Source: Nisaea sp.
Lineage (GTDB): Bacteria > Pseudomonadota > Alphaproteobacteria > Thalassobaculales > Thalassobaculaceae
Assembly: GCF_017640745.1 (NCBI RefSeq)
Contig: NZ_JAEPQA010000016.1
Span: forward strand, 1 to 64,000
Direction: 5' to 3'
Length of the DNA: 64,000 bases
Positions 61,912-64,000 of the stretch are shown here, one piece after another. A program made the position numbers and the translations under genes. The notes below the pieces were generated by a model, which was not told the DNA's origin, searched no databases, and saw only the letters and a list, made by a program, of their open reading frames with translations. Positions within the stretch are counted from its first letter, which is position 1. Each line of letters begins with the position of its first letter.

Positions 61912-64000
61912 ATGCTCGACGCCCAGCTTGTTTCCTCCGAAACCGCTCCCGCTTCCCGTGCCGCGCAGACGGTCTTTTTCGTAGACCATGAAATCCTCGA
62001 TCCGGAAATCCTGCTCGCAGGGCTGGCTTCCGGAACCGCCGTTCATTACCTGCCGCGCGTTGGCAACGCGCTTGACGCGATGGCAGCCGCGCTGGAGGCG
62101 CACGACGAGAGCGCCCGGCATGTCGTCATCCTGGCGCATGGCTCGGCCGGCACGCTGAGGCTCTCCGGCCGGAAGATCGACATTCGTGCCCTCCGGCGCG
62201 ACGTGCGGCGGCTCGCTCGGATCCGTGAAGCGCTTGCGAAAGACGCCGAGATCACCCTGCTGGCCTGCGCGACGGGGGCAGGTGCCATCGGACGCGCCTT
62301 CCTCAGGACTCTCGAGGATGCGCTCGACGCCACCGTACACGGCGCGCATGACGAGGTCGGCGGGGCTGCCGGCTGGAAAGCTCTGCCTGCGGCGCAGAAT
62401 CATGTCAGCGCAGCGGCGCTCGCGCTCTACCCGCACCGGCTGGGACTTCTGGTCGAGGGCAACCAGATCACCGCCGTCGACGAGACGCTGAGCGGTGGCA
62501 GTTCGGATGACCAAATCAACGGCTACGGCGGCAACGACCTTCTGATCGGTCTGGCCGACGGTGACCGGTTGAACGGCGGCGACGGCAACGACACCCTCTC
62601 GGGGGGATCGGGTGCGGATACCATGTCCGGCGCGGCCGGAGACGACGTCCTCGTGATCAATGACGGCGACCTCGACCATACAACCTTCATTGAGTTGATC
62701 GACGGCGGTACGGGCAACGACGTCGTTCAGCTGGGCACCGGATCCTATCTCCTCACCCGCGCCAACATCTCCAACGTCGAGACAATTTCAGGCAGCTCGG
62801 GCGCAGACACGATCACGGCCCACGCCTCGACCGCGCAGAACTATGCGCTCGGCGGCGGCGACGACGTCATCACCGGCAGCAGCGGGGCGGATACGATTTC
62901 CGGTGAGGCCGGCAACGATTCCATCTTCGGACTCGCCGGCGACGACGTGATCTCCGGCGGAGACGGTGCCGACAGCCTGGTCGGTGGCGGCGGGACCGAT
63001 CTCCTGGCGGGCGGCGCCGGCAACGACACCTTTGCCGGGACCGTATCCGAGTTCAACGGCGATACCATCTCCGGACTCGAGGCCGGCGATCAGATCCTCA
63101 TCACGGGCAACACCAGCCTGGCAACCAGCCTGAACGGGACGACCCTCGGATCCACCATCAACCTTGGCAGCGGCACGCTGAATTTCTCCGGTGCGGCAAG
63201 CAACCTGCAGATCACCGGGACGGTGTCAGGCGGCAACTCGGTCCTGACCTTCGCCGTTCCGGCAACCAGCACCCCGAGTTCCGGCAATGGTTCCACCAGT
63301 GGCCCGGTCACCGTCTCGGACAGCGCGCAGGACACGGTGACCGGCGGCGCGCGGACCATTGCCAACACCGGCTCCACATCCGGGTCGGCGGCAATCATCG
63401 AGAATACCGGCAATAGCGGTAACTTGGTCACCGCGACGCTTCCGCCCTCCGTCACCATCACCTCGGAAGGCCCGGCGACGGCACAATCCGGCAGCGGCGC
63501 GGCCACCACGCTGGTCAGCGCCATCACCGGGCGCAACTCGAGCGCCGGAACGGAGCTCGTCAGCGGCGCCCAGACCTATCTGAACAAGCTCGCGACGAGC
63601 ACCACCCTCGATATCCGGACCATCGTGCCGACGACGACGGGCAGCTCGGTCAGCGAACCGATCGTGATCTCCGCAAGCGGCAGCGGCAACCAGTCCGAGG
63701 CCTTCGTCATCGACGTCCGGTCGATGCCCTCCGGTTCGACCCTGCAGCTCGACAATATCGAGTTCGCTTCCATCATCGGCCAGGCCACGGTGACCGGCGG
63801 GGCGGGCCAGAACTACGCGGTCGGCGACGACGCCACCCAGTTCATCTCGCTCGGCGCCGAGGACGACACGCTCATGGGCGGCGGCGGCAACGACACGGTC
63901 GGCTCCGGCTGGGGCGAGGACATCCTGTACGGCAACAAGGGCGACGATTCCGTCTTCGGTGGCGGCGGGATGGACACGCTCTATGGCGGCCAGGGCGACG
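61912..64000 (+). CDS. large exported protein with DUF4347-like N-terminus and RTX repeats (3' end outside window)
   Basis: At least 696 residues, open to the end of the window. There is no N-terminal signal peptide. Residues about 20-185 resemble DUF4347 (VFFVDHEILD, RHVVILAHGSAGTL, ITLLACATGAGAIG). From about 190 on there are RTX-type GGxGxD repeats (GGDGNDTLSGGSGAD and others), an interruption rich in Ser/Thr/Gly (about 400-620), then more repeats at the right edge. Probably type I-secreted. An AT-rich stretch at 61780-61860 precedes it and likely holds its promoter. AAAGGAC lies ahead of the ATG. Confidence 0.82.
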   Translation, partial: MLDAQLVSSETAPASRAAQTVFFVDHEILDPEILLAGLASGTAVHYLPRVGNALDAMAAALEAHDESARHVVILAHGSAGTLRLSGRKIDIRALRRDVRRLARIREALAKDAEITLLACATGAGAIGRAFLRTLEDALDATVHGAHDEVGGAAGWKALPAAQNHVSAAALALYPHRLGLLVEGNQITAVDETLSGGSSDDQINGYGGNDLLIGLADGDRLNGGDGNDTLSGGSGADTMSGAAGDDVLVINDGDLDHTTFIELIDGGTGNDVVQLGTGSYLLTRANISNVETISGSSGADTITAHASTAQNYALGGGDDVITGSSGADTISGEAGNDSIFGLAGDDVISGGDGADSLVGGGGTDLLAGGAGNDTFAGTVSEFNGDTISGLEAGDQILITGNTSLATSLNGTTLGSTINLGSGTLNFSGAASNLQITGTVSGGNSVLTFAVPATSTPSSGNGSTSGPVTVSDSAQDTVTGGARTIANTGSTSGSAAIIENTGNSGNLVTATLPPSVTITSEGPATAQSGSGAATTLVSAITGRNSSAGTELVSGAQTYLNKLATSTTLDIRTIVPTTTGSSVSEPIVISASGSGNQSEAFVIDVRSMPSGSTLQLDNIEFASIIGQATVTGGAGQNYAVGDDATQFISLGAEDDTLMGGGGNDTVGSGWGEDILYGNKGDDSVFGGGGMDTLYGGQGD

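Overview
This window is chromosomal DNA from a GC-rich alphaproteobacterium. The gene set (alphaproteobacterial-type Fur without CxxC pairs, ECF sigma factor with a ChrR-type cupin anti-sigma factor, IalB-family protein, a CbiG-CobJ fusion, a PAS_5-like protein, type I secretion-type RTX proteins) fits a free-living, probably marine Rhodospirillales-like organism. The genus cannot be fixed from the sequence alone. Nearly all of the DNA is coding. One tRNA gene is present; I see no rRNA, CRISPR array, intact insertion sequence or prophage.

Layout. (1) 1-2107: tail of a surface-carbohydrate region (a sugar-nucleotide epimerase cut by the window edge and a GT-B-like surface carbohydrate protein). 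(2) 2435-13013: a corrin-ring cluster, cbiX-cobH-cobL-cobI-cbiG/cobJ-cobM on the plus strand, cobK and cbiD on the minus strand, then cobA and cobB on the plus strand. CbiX, CbiD and CbiG point to an early-cobalt-insertion (anaerobic-type) route. (3) 13033-21707: a mixed housekeeping block: MFS carrier, beta-hydroxyacid dehydrogenase, Fur, PAS protein, tRNA-Thr, SPOR-type lipoprotein, small hypotheticals and a Bax-inhibitor-1 family membrane protein. (4) 21755-41215: a large surface-polysaccharide region. It has a carbamoyltransferase flanked by two paralogous GT-B-like genes, a tight seven-gene plus-strand operon that looks like a pathway to a CMP-activated acidic sugar, and an eight-gene minus-strand run for CDP-sugar formation and modification that includes a methylthiotransferase-like radical SAM enzyme and a CmcI-type protein. 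(5) 41887-53502: rlmN, ialB-like, ECF sigma/ChrR, an RNA methyltransferase, asparaginase, an RTX metalloprotease, an MCP-PilZ chemoreceptor, a periplasmic heme-domain protein and aspS. (6) 53509-61746: a TPR-GT2-GT2 glycosyltransferase, an M23 peptidase, the complete dTDP-L-rhamnose set (rfbC-rfbB-rfbD-rfbA) and a GT2 enzyme. (7) 61912-64000: the start of a large DUF4347/RTX exported protein that runs off the window.

How the genes work together. The surface-carbohydrate genes cover several nucleotide-sugar routes: dTDP-rhamnose (complete), a CDP-hexose route (RfbF, C-methyltransferase and epimerases, but no CDP-glucose 4,6-dehydratase inside the window) and a probable CMP-ulosonate route (HpaI-like aldolase, KdsB-like cytidylyltransferase, AroB-like cyclase and dehydrogenases). 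Decorating enzymes and glycosyltransferases accompany them. The best candidate for an undescribed system is the 27155-33254 operon together with its neighbours at 21755-26935 and 33269-41215.
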